A stretch of DNA of 64,000 nt from Lactifluus volemus (taxonomy: Eukaryota > Basidiomycota > Agaricomycetes > Russulales > Russulaceae), in assembly GCA_022376515.1 (NCBI GenBank), contig WTXI01000061.1:62001-126000 (forward strand). The letters run 5' to 3'. The position numbers were made by a program, and so were the translations under genes. The notes beneath the pieces were generated by a model, which was not told where the DNA came from, made no database searches, and saw only the letters and a program-made list of their open reading frames with translations. Below are positions 63,514 to 64,000 of the stretch, piece by piece (position 1 is the stretch's first letter; each line of letters starts with the position of its first letter).

Positions 63514-64000
63514 GGGAGGAGGCCGTGCCACACGCTGGTCGCAGGCGTCTGGCGCTCTGGCGGTCGCTACGGCGTTTCCAGCGCGATCCCGACGCCAAGG
63601 ACATCGACACGGTGCGACTCCGAATCCGGAAGGGGCGGGGGAAGCGGCAGAGGGGAGGAGGCCGTGCCCCACATCGATCGCAGGCGTCTGGCGCTCTGGC
63701 GTTTGCAACGGCGTCGCCAGCGCGATCCCGACGCCAAGGACATCGACACGGTGCGACTCCGAGTCCGGAAGCGGCGGGGGAAGTGGTAGAGGGGAGGAGG
63801 CCGTGCCCCACATCGGTCGTAGGCGTCTGGCGCTCTGGCGTTCGCAATAGCGCCGCCAGCGCGATCCCGAAGCCAAGGACATCGACACGGTGCGAGTCCG
63901 AATCCTGAAGGGGCGGGGAAAGCGGCAGAGGGGAGGAGGCCGTGCCCCACATCGGTCGCAGGCGTCTGGTGCTCTGGCGGTCGCAACGGCGCCGCCAGTG
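63514..64000. repeat. 139-bp GC-rich tandem repeat (minisatellite), continues past window
   Basis: The phrase gggaggaggccgtgcc starts at 63514, 63653, 63792 and 63931, a constant 139-bp period; the fourth copy runs off the window. Copies differ by point changes (acacgctggtcg, acatcgatcg, acatcggtcg). Because 139 is not a multiple of three, each strand frame reads through different phases; all three minus frames stay open for 400 bases or more, which reflects composition rather than coding. Confidence 0.88.

Noticed and set aside
63481..63986. Long open frames in the minisatellite as a repeat-protein gene
   Set aside because: The period of 139 is not a multiple of three and all frames are open, as expected for GC-rich repeats; no splice or start context was seen.
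63514..64000. CRISPR-like array
   Set aside because: Whole 139-bp units repeat with no unique spacers, and the context is eukaryotic.

Overview
The window looks like an agaricomycete (mushroom-forming basidiomycete) chromosome. Genes carry short 50-70 nt introns with GTAAG/GTGAG donors. The F-box/LRR proteins, a CFEM secreted protein, a Tc1/mariner-like DDE transposon and non-LTR retrotransposon 3' ends are all of the kind common in that class. No rRNA, tRNA, CRISPR array or prokaryotic signal was seen.

Nearly everything belongs to one expanded array. Seventeen F-box/LRR loci (F1-F17), all on the minus strand, fill the window, plus two short 3'-end relics. Each has a small first exon (an ATG leader of about 20-30 residues, consensus MDGHSIGSNSKN..) and a 53-69 nt intron that splits the codon G|GC. 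A second exon of about 1.4-1.5 kb carries the F-box core (SLPDNVLLDIF..WETLVHVCQRWRYVVFESP) and a long LRR-like region ending near GIQSFIAARQHSSHPVA. By frame arithmetic F1, F2, F4, F5, F6, F7, F9 and F15 are intact. F10 and F13 each have a single one-base frameshift. F8, F12, F14 and F16 have several lesions, F3 is decayed, and F17 is truncated. F11 is cut by a 6,076-bp insertion whose removal with one target-site copy leaves exactly 517 codons.

Facing 14 of the F-box genes, head to head on the plus strand, lies a degraded copy of a second gene: a NAT9-like GNAT N-acetyltransferase (YHAW..ELRELTASEELTLEE, LTFIILARPLEPS, MIGDVNLFFKN, VMIAEPEYRG, FVARIG.NT.SIALFSSLGFG). The duplicated unit is therefore a divergent F-box/acetyltransferase pair, and the acetyltransferase half has decayed. 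Two unit types are visible. Type I (F1, F2, F4, F6, F9, F10, F12, F13, F15) has VFQRVTIG or close variants at the exon 2 start. Type II (F5, F7, F8, F11, F14, F16) has VSQRVTIG and, between the two genes, a fossil 3' end of a non-LTR retrotransposon. Shared downstream blocks and two truncated 3' ends record unequal exchange.

Other content by region: a long-armed inverted-repeat element (6474-6919); a complete small CFEM secreted-protein gene with three exons (7081-7487); a 45-bp palindrome that looks like a template-switch scar (12498-12542); a nested composite transposon (34371-40446) holding retrotransposon debris and an apparently intact three-exon DDE transposon (36596-39440, TA target duplication); a C-terminal fragment of a Ctr copper transporter (43431-43662); and at the right edge a 38-bp perfect palindrome beside the break of F17, then a 139-bp GC-rich minisatellite running off the window.

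The F-box proteins would act as SCF ubiquitin-ligase receptors with variable LRR-like surfaces. The acetyltransferase relics are probably passengers of the duplication. Functions are inferred from family resemblance only.
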